Assembly (NCBI RefSeq): GCF_005938105.1
Contig: NZ_VCPE01000025.1
Span: 1 to 48,551, forward strand
Origin: Brucella haematophila
Lineage (GTDB): Bacteria > Pseudomonadota > Alphaproteobacteria > Rhizobiales > Rhizobiaceae
Length of the DNA stretch: 48,551 bases
Direction: 5' to 3'
Part shown: piece by piece, positions 22,632 through 32,613 of the stretch
Layout: each line of letters starts with the position of its first letter
Position numbering within the stretch: position 1 is the first letter of the stretch
The notes under the pieces: generated by a model
What the model was told of the DNA's origin: nothing
The model's input: the letters and a program-made list of their open reading frames with translations, nothing else
Databases searched by the model: none
Position numbers and translations under genes: made by a program

Positions 22632-23147
22632 ATGGCGAGTAAAATTCGCGAAGGCGGCGGTGACGATCTCGAGCTTAATCACGAGATCAACGTAACGCCC
22701 TTCATCGACGTCATGCTGGTTCTGCTGATCATCTTCATGGTGGCAGCGCCGCTTGCGACCGTGGATGTGAAGGTTGACCTGCCTGCGTCGACCGCTGCTG
22801 CTGCGCCACGTCCCGACAAGCCGCTTTATGTGACGTTGAAGGACGATCTGAGCATCAGCGTCGGCAATGATGTGGTTGCACGCGAGCGTCTCGGCCTCGC
22901 TTTGGACGGCCTGTCCGAGAAGAACAAGGAAACGCGTATTTTCCTGCGGGCCGACAAAGCTGTCCCTTATGAAGAACTGATGCGCATCATGAATTTGCTG
23001 CGAGAGGCGGGCTATCTGAAGATCGCGCTGGTCGGCCTTGAAACCGTCGGTGCATCGGCACCAGCGGCAGCCCCTGCGCAAGCGCCAACTCAGACGCCTG
23101 CCCCGGCAGGGGCTGCACCCGGAGCTACGCCCGGAGTTGCCCAATGA
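22632..23147 (+). CDS. exbD: TonB-system energiser ExbD
   Basis: A 171-residue inner-membrane protein with one helix near the N terminus. The segment INVTPFIDVMLVLLIIFMVA carries D26, the essential proton-carrying aspartate. The periplasmic domain (LYVTLKDDLSISVGND ... IFLRADKAVPYEELMRIMNLLREAGYLKIALVG) is standard. The last 25 residues are an Ala/Pro-rich tail that most ExbD proteins lack. Its stop overlaps the tonB start as ATGA. Confidence 0.94.
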   Translation: MASKIREGGGDDLELNHEINVTPFIDVMLVLLIIFMVAAPLATVDVKVDLPASTAAAAPRPDKPLYVTLKDDLSISVGNDVVARERLGLALDGLSEKNKETRIFLRADKAVPYEELMRIMNLLREAGYLKIALVGLETVGASAPAAAPAQAPTQTPAPAGAAPGATPGVAQ

Positions 23148-24112
23148 ATGCTCTACCGCCCGATCATCCTCCCGTGAAGGTGGCTTCTGCCGACGCCCAT
23201 CATCATTCCTTCTGGCATGATGCGGGACGCTGGATCGGCGCGGGCATTCTTGTCCTGACAGTGCATGCGGCTGGAGCCTACGCCATTCATCTGGCGCAGG
23301 AAGAAGATCAGCCGGATGGCGGGCAGGTCGCGGCCATGGTGGTCGAGCTTGCGCCGGAGCCTATGGCTCCGATGGAAGAGCAGGTTGCCGACGAGGCGCA
23401 GCCGGAAACGGCAGAAGCTCCGAAAGAAGTCGAGCCTGAACCCGTTGTTCAGCCGGAACCGCAGCCTGAAGAACCGACGCCGCCGGAGCCAGAACAGGTG
23501 ACACCGCCGGAACCCGAGCCGCAACCAGAGCCAGAAGTTCAGGAGAAGCCGGAAGAGATCATTCCGGATGTGGTCGAGGCCGAAAAGCCGGAAGTGGCCG
23601 TGCCTATGCCGGTTGAAAAGCCGGAACCAAAGCCCGAGCCGAAACCGGAACCCAAGAAGGTCGAAAAGCCGAAAGTTGAAAAGCCAAAGCCGCAAAAGGT
23701 TGAGAAGCCGAAGCCCAAGAAGGCTGAAAAGGCTCAGGAAACCCGACAGGCGAGTGCACCGCGTATGGATGCCGACAATGGTTCCCGCGCTGCTGCAAAC
23801 CGTCGTGGCGAAAACAACGCATCGGCTGGTGCCGCTTCGAACAAGTGGAAGTCGAAGGTGCAGGCCCATATGATCCGCAATGCCCGGTATGCTCAGCGTA
23901 AAATGCGCAATGCTAAGGGTCTTGTGACGGTAACGTTCACCATAGACCCTTCGGGTAACGTCTTGTCGACTCGTGTGATGGGTTCATCAGGTGACCCAGC
24001 TGTTGATCAACTCGCGCTGGAAACGGTACGCCGCGCTTCGCCTGTACCCGCTCCGCCGCCAGCGCTTGCCGAGGCACGTCAAACGGTCAGCGTGCCGCTG
24101 ATGTTCAAGTAA
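23144..24112 (+). CDS. tonB: TonB energy-transducing protein
   Basis: A 322-residue protein. A single membrane helix at about 28-48 (WIGAGILVLTVHAAGAYAIHLA) is followed by a very long periplasmic rod of Pro-Glu and then Pro-Lys repeats (residues about 75-200), which spans the periplasm. The C-terminal domain (MIRNARYAQRKMRNAKGLVTVTFTIDPSGNVL ... AVDQLALETVRRASPVPAPP) is the receptor-binding TonB fold. It overlaps exbD by four bases and is followed by a strong terminator, so the three genes form one operon. Confidence 0.93.
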   Translation: MNALPPDHPPVKVASADAHHHSFWHDAGRWIGAGILVLTVHAAGAYAIHLAQEEDQPDGGQVAAMVVELAPEPMAPMEEQVADEAQPETAEAPKEVEPEPVVQPEPQPEEPTPPEPEQVTPPEPEPQPEPEVQEKPEEIIPDVVEAEKPEVAVPMPVEKPEPKPEPKPEPKKVEKPKVEKPKPQKVEKPKPKKAEKAQETRQASAPRMDADNGSRAAANRRGENNASAGAASNKWKSKVQAHMIRNARYAQRKMRNAKGLVTVTFTIDPSGNVLSTRVMGSSGDPAVDQLALETVRRASPVPAPPPALAEARQTVSVPLMFK

Positions 24113-24137
24113 AGCAGCAGTCAGATTATCGATAGTG

Positions 24138-24176
24138 AAAAGCCGGTCTGGTTCTGTCCAGACCGGCTTTTGTTTT
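24138..24176. terminator. bidirectional terminator between tonB and macB
   Basis: A 14-base-pair stem (24138-24151 with 24158-24171) around TTCTGT, with T-rich flanks on both strands. Confidence 0.92.
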
Positions 24177-24179
24177 GGC

Positions 24180-26132
24180 CTATTCCGACGATAGCGCCAC
24201 GGCTGGAAGCAGGCGCGACGCCTTGCGAGCTGGCAGGAAGCCGAAGACCAACCCAGTGGCGAAGGCGCATGCGAACGCCAGCAGAACCGGACCAATGCTG
24301 TAACCGACCGAAAGACCTGCCCAACCGGCAATGGCAGCAGCGCCAAGGCCGATGACCACGCCGAAAGCGCCGCCAATGGCCGAAACGGTGAGCGCTTCCG
24401 TGATGAATTGCAGGAGGATATCGCGCCGCCGCGCGCCGGTCGCCATGCGCACGCCGATTTCGCGTGTGCGCTCTGTCACGCTGACCAGCATGATATTCAT
24501 CACGCCAATGCCGCCGACCAGAAGCGAGATGGCGGCGACGGATCCTAAAAACAGCGTCATGGTGCTGCCCATGGCCGCCGCATCGTCACGCACCGACGAC
24601 ATGTTGGTGATCATCGTGTCGCGCTGCTTATGGCGCTGGTCGAGCAATTCCTGAATCTGTTCCTGCGTTGTGTTGATCAGATCCGAATCCTTCACCTGAA
24701 CAGTGATGGTGCGCACATATTTCTGGCCGAACAGCCGCAGATTACCGGTCGAAAGCGGAACGACAACCACATCGTCCTGATCGGTGCCGCCGAAGCCCGC
24801 ACCTTTCGGCTCCAGCGTGCCGATGACCTGAAACGGGATTTTCTGGATCAGAATATGTTGTCCGATCGGGTTGCTGCCATCCGGAAACAGTGTCTTGACC
24901 ACCGTGGCCCCAAGAACGGCGACCGGCGCATAGGACGTCATATCGTTCTGGGTGATGAAATCGCCCGTCGCGAGCTTCCAGGACTTGGCCTCCGAGAAAG
25001 CCGGAACCGTGCCGTTGGCCTGTGACTGATAGTCGACATTGCCGCGTCTGAGCGTGACCGTGCCTGTCACTTCCGGCACAGCCGATTTGATGTTCGGCAG
25101 TTCGAGAATCGCGTCCGCATCGGCAGGCACAAGCGTTGCAATACTGCCCCCGCGAAAGCCCGGCATGGAGGGGCGCACGAGCACCAGATCGGTGCCCATG
25201 GCGTTGATGCGGTCGAGGATCGAGTTTTGCGCGCCGGTGCCGATGGCCAGCATCGTCACCACCGAACTGACACCGATAATGATGCCGAGAAGCGTCAGCA
25301 CCGTGCGGAAAATATTGGCCCGCAAGGCACGCATGGCCATTTTCACGGCTTCCGAAATATCGGCAATGCGCGCCGCATGCCCGTCGCCCGCCTGTTGCAA
25401 ACGCTGCGGAGCCTGCCGGTCCGGAATGTCGCGCTTGGTCGTATCGGAAAGGATTTCACCGTCCTTGATCTCGATCAGCCGGTCTGCGCGCTCCGCCACC
25501 TCGCGGGCATGGGTGATGACAATGATGGTATGGCCCTGCTGGTGCATGGAGCGCAGCAGTTCCATCACATCCTCGCCGCTCTGGCTGTCGAGCGCGCCTG
25601 TCGGCTCGTCCGCGAGAATGATGCGGCCGCCATTCATCAAGGCGCGCGCGATGGAAACACGCTGTTGCTGGCCACCTGATAGCTGGTTGGGGCGGTGGTC
25701 GATACGATCACCGAGCTTCAGCGAGTTCAACAATTCGGCAGCACGTTCGTGACGTTCGGCAGCGGGCATTCCGGCATAGATCGCCGGAACCTCGACATTT
25801 TCCTGCGCGGTTGATGTCGAGATCAGATTATAGCTCTGGAAGACGAAGCCGAATGTGCGGCGGCGCAATGCGGCAAGTGCGTCGGCATCGAGTGTCGAGA
25901 CATCCTCGCCGTCGAGCAGATATCGCCCGCCTGTCGGGCTGTCGAGGCAGCCCAGAATATTCATGAGGGTGGATTTGCCTGAACCTGATGCACCCATGAT
26001 GGCGAGGAATTCGCCGGCATGGATATCGAGGCTGATACCATGCAGAACCTCAACGGCGAGGTCGCCGTTGTGATAGGTCTTGCTGATGCCTTCAAGCCGG
26101 ATGAGGGGCGCGTCTTGCATGGGCGCTGTCAT
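24180..26132 (-). CDS. macB: MacB-type ABC exporter (fused ATPase and permease)
   Basis: A 650-residue inner-membrane protein. The N-terminal ATPase has Walker [10 protein letters not shown] (47-55), signature LSGGQ (151-155) and Walker B IILADEP (171-177). After a linker, four membrane helices are arranged as one before ([24 protein letters not shown]) and three after a large periplasmic domain. This mechanotransmission design is MacB, which with MacA and an outer-membrane channel exports macrolides or peptides. The start codon ATG shares its A with the macA stop (TGATG), showing tight coupling. No outer-membrane partner is in the window. Confidence 0.92.
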   Translation of the reverse strand: MTAPMQDAPLIRLEGISKTYHNGDLAVEVLHGISLDIHAGEFLAIMGASGSGKSTLMNILGCLDSPTGGRYLLDGEDVSTLDADALAALRRRTFGFVFQSYNLISTSTAQENVEVPAIYAGMPAAERHERAAELLNSLKLGDRIDHRPNQLSGGQQQRVSIARALMNGGRIILADEPTGALDSQSGEDVMELLRSMHQQGHTIIVITHAREVAERADRLIEIKDGEILSDTTKRDIPDRQAPQRLQQAGDGHAARIADISEAVKMAMRALRANIFRTVLTLLGIIIGVSSVVTMLAIGTGAQNSILDRINAMGTDLVLVRPSMPGFRGGSIATLVPADADAILELPNIKSAVPEVTGTVTLRRGNVDYQSQANGTVPAFSEAKSWKLATGDFITQNDMTSYAPVAVLGATVVKTLFPDGSNPIGQHILIQKIPFQVIGTLEPKGAGFGGTDQDDVVVVPLSTGNLRLFGQKYVRTITVQVKDSDLINTTQEQIQELLDQRHKQRDTMITNMSSVRDDAAAMGSTMTLFLGSVAAISLLVGGIGVMNIMLVSVTERTREIGVRMATGARRRDILLQFITEALTVSAIGGAFGVVIGLGAAAIAGWAGLSVGYSIGPVLLAFACAFATGLVFGFLPARKASRLLPAVALSSE

Positions 26133-27469
26133 CAGAAGAAGGACATGCCGCCGGGGCGACGACCGCCACGTGCGTTTGAACTTCCGGCAGGTCCGCCACT
26201 GGAAGCGCTGGTGACGACGACCTTGTCGCCTTCTTCCAAACCGCTTTTCACTTCGGCCTGCACACGGTTCCGCACGCCGATTTCAACTGTGCGCTCGGTG
26301 AGTGTGCCGCTGGCGTCGACAACCTTGACGATGACTTGTGGCTTTCCGCGGTACTGCCCGTCACGTGGGCGGTCGCCATTGCCTGGTCCCTTGCGCTGGC
26401 CCTGTGGGCGTTCGGCCTGCTGGCCTTCCAGGCTACCGGATGGATCGCGGCGCTTGAAGCTGAGAGCGGAGGTCGGAACGAGCAGCACATCCTTGGCCGA
26501 ATCGATCACGAAATAGACCTGCGCGCTCATATTGATCATGAGTTCGCCGGTCGGATTCGGCACATCGAACAGCGCATAATAAAGCACGACATTGTTTTCC
26601 GTCGCTGGTGTCGGCTTGATCTGGCGCAGGGTGCCTGCGAACCGCTTGTCCGGCTGGCCGAGCAGGGTGAAATAGACCTCCATGCCGGGCTTGAGCTTGG
26701 AAATATCGGCTTCGGAAACCTGCGCTTCAACTGTCATGACCTTGAGGTCGGCGACCGTCACGACGGTCGGCGCCGTCTGCGATGCATTCAGCGTTTCGCC
26801 TTCCTTGGCGGACTGGTCGACAACCGTGCCCTCCATGGGGCTGTTAATCTTGGTATAGCCGAGATCAACCGTGTCGCTGGCCAATTGCGATTGCTGCTGG
26901 CGAATCTGTGCGCCAAGCGCTTTCACATCGGCATCCGCTATGGAAAGGTCTGCTTCGGCCTGATCGACCGTCGATTGGGACACGCCTTGCGTGGCAAGCA
27001 GGGATTTTTGCCGCGCCGCATTCAGCTTCTTCAGCGTGAGCTGCGCTTCCTTGCTGAGAAGCTGGGCTTTCAGATTGTCGAGCTGCGCGCTGGCGATTTC
27101 GACTTTCTTCTCAAAGGGAGAGGGATCGATTTCGGCGATGAACTGGCCTTCCTTGACCTGATCGCCGATTTCCACCTTCACGGCCTTGAGCTGGCCCGAG
27201 ACCTGTGCGCCGACATTGATGCTGCGCAGGGCGCTGAGTGTGCCAACGGCGGTAATCGCATTTTCGATGTCACCACGCGTAACGGTTTCAGCGAGATAGC
27301 TGCCTTTTTCGTTCACGGCGGCCCGCGCATCATAGAAATACCAGCCAGCACCCACAGCAATGGCCGCGGCAGGCAGCCACAACCACCAGCGGCGACGCCT
27401 GACGGAAGTGCGCTTTTGCGGCGATGCAGCCTTCTGGTCAGAACCGGATGAAGCGGAAGATGTGCGCAA
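26132..27469 (-). CDS. macA: MacA-type periplasmic adaptor
   Basis: A membrane-fusion protein of about 445 residues. One N-terminal helix ([20 protein letters not shown]) anchors it. A lipoyl half ([25 protein letters not shown]) is followed by a long alpha-helical hairpin (residues about 125-200), then the second lipoyl half and beta domains. The tail holds a Gly/Arg/Gln-rich insert (about 360-390, [19 protein letters not shown]) and a Gly-rich end, which are not usual in MacA. I prefer TTG 27469 because AGGGGG lies six bases upstream; a GTG at 27499 is the alternative. macB follows with one base of overlap. Confidence 0.9.
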   Translation of the reverse strand: MRTSSASSGSDQKAASPQKRTSVRRRRWWLWLPAAAIAVGAGWYFYDARAAVNEKGSYLAETVTRGDIENAITAVGTLSALRSINVGAQVSGQLKAVKVEIGDQVKEGQFIAEIDPSPFEKKVEIASAQLDNLKAQLLSKEAQLTLKKLNAARQKSLLATQGVSQSTVDQAEADLSIADADVKALGAQIRQQQSQLASDTVDLGYTKINSPMEGTVVDQSAKEGETLNASQTAPTVVTVADLKVMTVEAQVSEADISKLKPGMEVYFTLLGQPDKRFAGTLRQIKPTPATENNVVLYYALFDVPNPTGELMINMSAQVYFVIDSAKDVLLVPTSALSFKRRDPSGSLEGQQAERPQGQRKGPGNGDRPRDGQYRGKPQVIVKVVDASGTLTERTVEIGVRNRVQAEVKSGLEEGDKVVVTSASSGGPAGSSNARGGRRPGGMSFF

Positions 27470-27499
27470 CGAAAACCCCCTGAATTCCTGAGTCCCCAC

Positions 27500-27996
27500 T
27501 CACGCGGGAAAGCTCTTATTTGTCCCTGAAAACACCATTGAGGGATGAAAGCCGCTGCGCCTGATCGCTGGTGCGCGCGAATGTTTATCCCAACAAATTG
27601 GTGCTTTGCGGTATCTAAACTTTCGCACTCAAGATTTCACCTTAAATATTTGTCATGCAACCAGCCATTGTCGGCGTTGCGCGCGCTGGCGGACGGGAAG
27701 GGGCAAGCGTTGGGCGCAGGTGCTTGTAGACAAGGATAGGCGCTCATTTAGTTATTTTCTTATGCAACCTGTAGTTATAATTTACCTTGAGTTGAATAAG
27801 GTTTTGCTGCTTCTATCTATTTAGCTTTTATTAAATTATTTTATGTTGATATGGTGTAGACGGCGATATCATGAGTAATTACGATAATAAAATCGAACGC
27901 ATTTCTTCTGGCGAACAGTTGAGTGCGCGTGCATGAAGCACGTTCATTCGTAATGTATATACAACTAAGTTTATCTGCTCTTGGACGGGAGGGCAT
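27500..27996. other. 497-base AT-rich intergenic region before tadE
   Basis: The region is divergent between macA and tadE and visibly AT-rich from about 27740 to 27960. It should hold both promoters. A 21-codon frame at 27871-27936 begins MSNYDNK but has a poor ribosome site, and I do not call it. No repeat or RNA gene was recognised. Confidence 0.5.
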
Positions 27997-28494
27997 ATGG
28001 ACTGTGGGGGCACAGTTAGAACGATTAATCTCCCCTTATTGAAAAGAAAAATACGGCTTCCTGATAGTTTAAAATCGACTGTTCTTTTTTCCCGCAATAA
28101 AGCGGGAACTGCGGCAGTTGAGTTTGCGATATTGGCACCGGTTTTTCTGTTGCTGCTGATGGGCGTCATCGCCTTCGGCATCTATCTGGGGGCGGCAAAT
28201 GCGGTGCAGCAACTTGCTGCGGACGCAACACGCACGGCGCTTGCGGGGATTGACGCGACGGAGCGGCAAACGCTGGCTGCGACTTATATCCAGAAAAACG
28301 CGGCCAAATATTCGCTGATCAATCCAGCGCAGATACAGACCACGATTGACAATGCGGCGTCGGATCCGAGCCAGTTTACGGTCACGATCAGCTATAACGC
28401 GGCCAATCTGCCGATCTGGAATTTGATGACCGGATTGCCGCTACCCGGCAAGACGATCACGCGTGCTTCGACAATCCGGCTCGGGGGAACATGA
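27997..28494 (+). CDS. TadE-like pseudopilin/assembly protein
   Basis: A 165-residue protein with a short cytoplasmic N terminus and the TadE motif SRNKAGTAAVEFAILAPVFLLLLMGVIAFGIYLG (in two parts: GTAAVEFAILAPVF and one membrane helix). The conserved Glu of TadE proteins is present in AAVEFA. TadE proteins are minor pseudopilins of Flp/Tad pili. The ribosome site is GGGAGGG. The tadG-like gene begins one base after the stop. The other tad genes are not in this window. Confidence 0.82.
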   Translation: MDCGGTVRTINLPLLKRKIRLPDSLKSTVLFSRNKAGTAAVEFAILAPVFLLLLMGVIAFGIYLGAANAVQQLAADATRTALAGIDATERQTLAATYIQKNAAKYSLINPAQIQTTIDNAASDPSQFTVTISYNAANLPIWNLMTGLPLPGKTITRASTIRLGGT

Positions 28495-28495
28495 T

Positions 28496-30241
28496 ATGTG
28501 GGCGGGGGCCTTACGTTTTCTTCAGGCGCGCAACGGCAATCTGGCCACCATGGCAGCCCTTGTCACGCCGATATTTCTGGCAATTGCCGCTCTCACCATC
28601 GATTCAAGCTCGCTCTATCTGGAGCGACGACAATTGCAGAACATGGCCGATCTCGCCGCGATCAGTGGTGCAAGCGCGATTGGAACTGCCAGCGACGCCG
28701 TCAAAAAGCAATTGCTGGCCAATGGGCTCACTCCCGTCATGATGACGGGGACGTATGCCCCCTCTGTGGTCAAGGGCAAGACGGATAATCTCACACGTGT
28801 CTGGGTGGAGACCGGCAACTACACCGCCGATAAATCGGTGGCTGTGGGGTCGCGTTTCGTGGCGGGCGGCACAAGCCCTGATGCTGTGCGGGTGACGCTC
28901 GCAAAGCCCGGCAATCTCTATTTCGGTCAGGCGCTGATGGATCGCCCTGCAGTTGGTGCGAGTGGTATGGCTGCCTCCCATGCGGAAGCGGCTTTTTCCA
29001 TCGGTTCACGACTGGCCAGTCTGAACACGGATCAGAGCGTACTCAATGGGCTGCTGGGCGGCTTGCTGGGCACTTCTCTCAATCTCAAGCTGGTGGATTA
29101 TAACGCGCTAGCCGCCACCGATATCAATCTGCTTGGCTTTCTCGACAAGCTTGCTCCGCAGGTCGGCTTGACCGCCGGAACATATGATCAGTTGTTGAAT
29201 ACAAACGTCTCGGTGGGCGTGCTGGCAAAGGTGATGGCCGATGTCGTGACCAACAATGCGACGGCCAAGGCGGCACTTAATCTTTTGGGAAAAGACGCGG
29301 CGGCGCTTGCCACCAAATTGCCGGTAGGAAAACTGTTGGGGCTTGGTTCTCTGGCGAACGCCAGCATCGGGTCAGCGGGCAATTACAACATAACAGCCAA
29401 TGTGTTGCAGATGATTACTGCCGCAGCCATGCTCGGCGGAAAGCATCAAATCTCTTTGGGTAGTGGTGTGAGCGTTTTGGGGTTAACCAAAATCACTGTT
29501 AGCCTCACGATCGGAGAGCCTGCACAGCAGACACCGTTTTTCAGAGTTGGTGCTGCCGGCTCCTTCGTGCGGACAGCTCAAATCAGGCTGCAGCTCAACA
29601 TAACTATAGGCACCGGCTCGGGTGCTCTCCTAGGGGTTGAATTACTCAATCTGAACTTGCCGTTAGCAATTGATATTGCTTCGGCTGAGGGCGAGTTGAA
29701 AAGTGTAAGCTGTCCCTCAGGTCCCAAAAGCGCGAAAGTGGTTGTTGCTGCAACGCCAGGTTTGGCCGGTGTTTACCTTGGGGATGTTGGTAGCTCTTTT
29801 ACTGATTTCAATCAAAGACCGTCAGTGCAGCAGGCAAGTATTGCCTCTGTGAGGGTTGTTGTGCTGGGTATTCCCGTAATAAACGGAATCGATCTCAATG
29901 CTAAGGCGGCGATCAGTTTAGGAAATAAGAAGACAACGTTGTTGACTTTTAATTATAGCGACATCGAAAATAAAAAGACGCAAACCGCATATTCCCAAGA
30001 GGTGGTGTCATCGCTTTCAGCTTCTCTTTTGAAGAATATCCAGATTGATCTGTCTATACTTGGGATCATCAAACTGTCTCTGGGAGAAGTGCTCGGCCTC
30101 GTTGGCGCGATTTTGACCCCGGTCGCACCTGCCGTTGACAACTTGATCTTCGGTCTACTCGATCTCCTCGGTGTCAAGTTGGGTGAAGCTGATGTGCAGG
30201 TTACCGGCGTGATCTGCCAACAGGCGGCGCTGACGCAGTAA
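28496..30241 (+). CDS. TadG-like protein with pilus-assembly N terminus
   Basis: A 581-residue protein. The N terminus FLQARNGNLATMAALVTPIFLAIAALTIDSSSLYLERRQLQNMADLAAISGA in parts is the TadG/pilus-assembly motif with one membrane helix. The large outer part has many Leu/Gly-rich segments and no von Willebrand domain that I can see. GGGGGAA eight bases before ATG 28496 marks the start. From about 29400 to 30090 the DNA turns more AT-rich, with different codon choice (TTA, AGA, GTT), unlike the first half, which suggests a replaced or imported segment. A terminator follows. Confidence 0.78.
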   Translation: MWAGALRFLQARNGNLATMAALVTPIFLAIAALTIDSSSLYLERRQLQNMADLAAISGASAIGTASDAVKKQLLANGLTPVMMTGTYAPSVVKGKTDNLTRVWVETGNYTADKSVAVGSRFVAGGTSPDAVRVTLAKPGNLYFGQALMDRPAVGASGMAASHAEAAFSIGSRLASLNTDQSVLNGLLGGLLGTSLNLKLVDYNALAATDINLLGFLDKLAPQVGLTAGTYDQLLNTNVSVGVLAKVMADVVTNNATAKAALNLLGKDAAALATKLPVGKLLGLGSLANASIGSAGNYNITANVLQMITAAAMLGGKHQISLGSGVSVLGLTKITVSLTIGEPAQQTPFFRVGAAGSFVRTAQIRLQLNITIGTGSGALLGVELLNLNLPLAIDIASAEGELKSVSCPSGPKSAKVVVAATPGLAGVYLGDVGSSFTDFNQRPSVQQASIASVRVVVLGIPVINGIDLNAKAAISLGNKKTTLLTFNYSDIENKKTQTAYSQEVVSSLSASLLKNIQIDLSILGIIKLSLGEVLGLVGAILTPVAPAVDNLIFGLLDLLGVKLGEADVQVTGVICQQAALTQ

Positions 30242-30251
30242 ACTCCAGACA

Positions 30252-30280
30252 AAAAAGCCGGGCGAAATGCCCGGCTTTTT
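30252..30280. terminator. bidirectional terminator between tadG and dut
   Basis: AAAAAGCCGGGC (30252-30263) pairs with GCCCGGCTTTTT (30269-30280). Confidence 0.93.
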
Positions 30281-30300
30281 CAATCGTCGTTCTCACTCGA

Positions 30301-30774
30301 TCAGGCTGTGCCGGTCGAGCCGAAGCCGCCAGCGCCGCGTGCGGTCTCGGTCACTTCGGCGCGTTCCTCGATTTTCGGCTGCACCACCGGCGCAAAGACC
30401 GCCTGTGCGATGCGCATGCCGCGTTCGATGCGGAAATCGTCGTCACCCAGATTGACCAGCAGCACCTTCACTTCGCCGCGATAATCGGAATCGATGGTTC
30501 CCGGCGTGTTGAGGCAGGTGATGCCATTTTTGAAGGCGAGGCCGGAGCGCGGGCGAATCTGCACCTCATAGCCTTCCGGGATTTCGAAAATCAGGCCGGT
30601 TGGCACCAGCGTCCGCCGTCCGGGCAACAGCACGATCTGCCGGTCTTCGGCAACGGCCGCGCGCAGGTCCATGCCTGCGGAACCGGAGGTTTCATAGGCG
30701 GGGAGATCAAGGCCATTCGCATGTTCGAGGCGAATGATGCCGAGCGTTGGTGCTTGAGCGGATGCTGCGGTCAT
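30301..30774 (-). CDS. dut: dUTP diphosphatase
   Basis: A 157-residue trimeric enzyme that splits dUTP to dUMP and PPi, keeping uracil out of DNA. All five motifs are present: I AGMDLRAA (D36), [10 protein letters not shown] (74-81), [17 protein letters not shown] (89-102), [20 protein letters not shown] (146-155). The start at 30774 is the M of MTAASAQAP; the open frame continues upstream without a ribosome site. The SDR gene upstream on the same strand ends 136 bases away. Confidence 0.96.
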   Translation of the reverse strand: MTAASAQAPTLGIIRLEHANGLDLPAYETSGSAGMDLRAAVAEDRQIVLLPGRRTLVPTGLIFEIPEGYEVQIRPRSGLAFKNGITCLNTPGTIDSDYRGEVKVLLVNLGDDDFRIERGMRIAQAVFAPVVQPKIEERAEVTETARGAGGFGSTGTA

Positions 30775-30910
30775 GAGGGAGCCTTTCCTGCGGGGATTCA
30801 AATTGGCGACGCTCATACGTGAAAACAGATCAAAGGTGTACCGCCTATTTGGCGTTTTGCAATGATAGTACGGCACAGGATCATGTTTTTATCGGATGGA
30901 GTGTTCCCCG

Positions 30911-31651
30911 TCAGTGCATGATGAGGCCGCCATCCACAGCATATTGGCTGCCCGTGACATAGGATGCATCGTCGGAAAGCAGAAACAGAGCCACCGCCGC
31001 TGCCTCGTTGGCGGTGCCAGCGCGACCGAGCGGCACCTGATCCAGCACGAAACGCTCGAAACCGTTGCGGGCTTCCTTGGGCAGAAAATGCCGGAAGTTG
31101 GTTTCGATGGGGCCGGGCACCAGAACATTGACCCGTATGCCACGCGGGGCCAGCGCCGAAGCCCAGGATCGCGCCATGGCGACAACGGCGCCCTTGGTGG
31201 CCGCATAAAGGCTTGTCGCCGCAGCGCCTTCATATGTGGAACTGGAGGAGGTCAGAACCACCGAACAACCCGGATTGAGAAGATCGGACAGGCTGGCAAG
31301 CTGGAGAACCGGCCCGCGCACATTGGCGGCCATCATGTCATCGAAGGCGGCTGCCGTGATCTGTTCCGGCGCGCCGATGGTTGCGAAGGCAGCATTCAGC
31401 CACAGGCCGTCCAGTCCGCCCTTCGAACGAATAGCCGCAGCCAGCGCTTCTGCCGAGGCCGGATCGGCAGCGTCGTTCTTCAACACCTGCGCCTTGTCGC
31501 CCAGTTCCTGCGCAACCGATGCGAGGCGTTCGTCGTTCAGTCCCGTGATGACGGTCGTGCCACCCTCAGCAATGATGCGGCGAGCGCCGGCCAGCCCCAT
31601 GCCGCTCGTTCCGCCGGTGATGAGTACCCGCTTTCCGTCAAATCTTTTCAC
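30911..31651 (-). CDS. short-chain dehydrogenase/reductase
   Basis: A 246-residue NAD(P)-dependent oxidoreductase with unknown substrate. The cofactor motif TGGTSGMG (12-19), N110, and the catalytic serine with Y149-x3-K153 (SLYAATK) are intact. The C-terminal VDGGLIMH end is usual for the classical family. I prefer GTG 31651, preceded by AAGGAAA, because an ordinary SDR starts just before the first strand (KRFDGKRVLITGG); ATG 31702 would add 17 residues with no ribosome site. The Lrp-type gene lies upstream in the same direction and could control it. Confidence 0.85.
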   Translation of the reverse strand: MKRFDGKRVLITGGTSGMGLAGARRIIAEGGTTVITGLNDERLASVAQELGDKAQVLKNDAADPASAEALAAAIRSKGGLDGLWLNAAFATIGAPEQITAAAFDDMMAANVRGPVLQLASLSDLLNPGCSVVLTSSSSTYEGAAATSLYAATKGAVVAMARSWASALAPRGIRVNVLVPGPIETNFRHFLPKEARNGFERFVLDQVPLGRAGTANEAAAVALFLLSDDASYVTGSQYAVDGGLIMH

Positions 31652-31732
31652 GAGGTTTCCTTCCGTCAATGCGCCATCAACGAGAATGCGCACTTTTGCC
31701 ATGTAGGCATGCCGTTGTGAGAAGCAACGGTT

Positions 31733-32203
31733 TTAGCGCATATCGAGCGGAACGGCGGTGGTTTCCTTGATCTCCTCCATCACGAAGGAAGCCGAAACAT
31801 CCGACAGCGGAACGCTGGCGATCAACTGCTGGTAAAGCCGGTCATAGGCTTTCACGTCGGCAACGCGCGCCTTCAGCACATAATCCAGATCGCCCGTCAT
31901 GCGATAGACGCCGACGATTTCCGGAAACCGCGCCGTGGCATTGCGGAATTTCGACAGCCATTGCGGATCGTGACTGGATGTGCGCACCAGAATGAAAACG
32001 GACAGGCCGCAGCCCACCATCTCGGCATCCACCAGCGCGACGCGCGCCTTGATGATGCCCTCTTCCTCCATGCGCTTCACCCGTCGCCAGCAGGCGTTGC
32101 GCGAAAGGTTCACGCGTTCCGATAGAGAATCAACAGACAACGTGCCGTCAATCTGCAGTTCTCCCAATATTTTGCGATCAATTTCGTCAAGTGAAGCTAT
32201 CAT
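31733..32203 (-). CDS. Lrp/AsnC-family transcriptional regulator
   Basis: A 156-residue regulator. The helix-turn-helix is ILGELQIDGTLSVDSLSERVNLSRNACWRRVKRMEEEGII, the Lrp N-terminal pattern, and the rest is the RAM effector-binding domain (FPEIVGVYRMTGDLDYVLKARVADVKAYDRLYQQLI). The protein should form dimers or octamers and respond to an amino acid that cannot be told from sequence. The SDR gene follows 81 bases after its stop (51 if ATG 31702 is used). Divergent from the DUF6356 gene at 32351; the 147-base gap is AT-rich and may hold its operator. Confidence 0.92.
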   Translation of the reverse strand: MIASLDEIDRKILGELQIDGTLSVDSLSERVNLSRNACWRRVKRMEEEGIIKARVALVDAEMVGCGLSVFILVRTSSHDPQWLSKFRNATARFPEIVGVYRMTGDLDYVLKARVADVKAYDRLYQQLIASVPLSDVSASFVMEEIKETTAVPLDMR

Positions 32204-32350
32204 GGTGGGATGATTGTCCCAATTCTATACTAATTTCAAGGATATTTTGAGATTTCATCTTCCGCATTCTTGCTAAAATGATTTTCCAGAAGGGCGCTTT
32301 GGCGCCAGACAAAAGAGAAAGAATTTCTCAATCAAACGGGAGCATTTGCA

Positions 32351-32566
32351 ATGACCACGCGTATTACCCGCATTTTCACCGAACATCCCTCATCGGTCGA
32401 TGAGACCTATTTCGAGCATATGGCCTTTGCATCGCGGTTTTCATTCAAGCTGTTTGGAGCGGCATTTGCTGCTTTGATCCATGCATTTTTGCCATTTTTG
32501 TTCGAAAAGACTGCGAGCACCATTGTCCGTCAGCTTTACGAGCGGACGCATAACAGAGGTCGCTGA
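32351..32566 (+). CDS. DUF6356 small protein
   Basis: A 71-residue protein. The start MTTRITRIFTEHPSSVDETYFEHMAFA and the hydrophobic helix FGAAFAALIHAFLPFLFEKTAS match my memory of the DUF6356 family of Rhizobiales, which has no known role. One amphipathic-hydrophobic segment suggests membrane association. GGGAG lies nine bases before the ATG. The amidotransferase gene starts 47 bases downstream, so the two may be cotranscribed. Confidence 0.8.
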   Translation: MTTRITRIFTEHPSSVDETYFEHMAFASRFSFKLFGAAFAALIHAFLPFLFEKTASTIVRQLYERTHNRGR

Positions 32567-32613
32567 GTTACGCGGTTTCCGCTTTCGGGCGACACGTTTG
32601 TATCGGATCGCAC

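Noticed and set aside
27871-27936. 21-codon frame before tadE
   Set aside because: No good ribosome site and no recognisable features; short frames are expected by chance.
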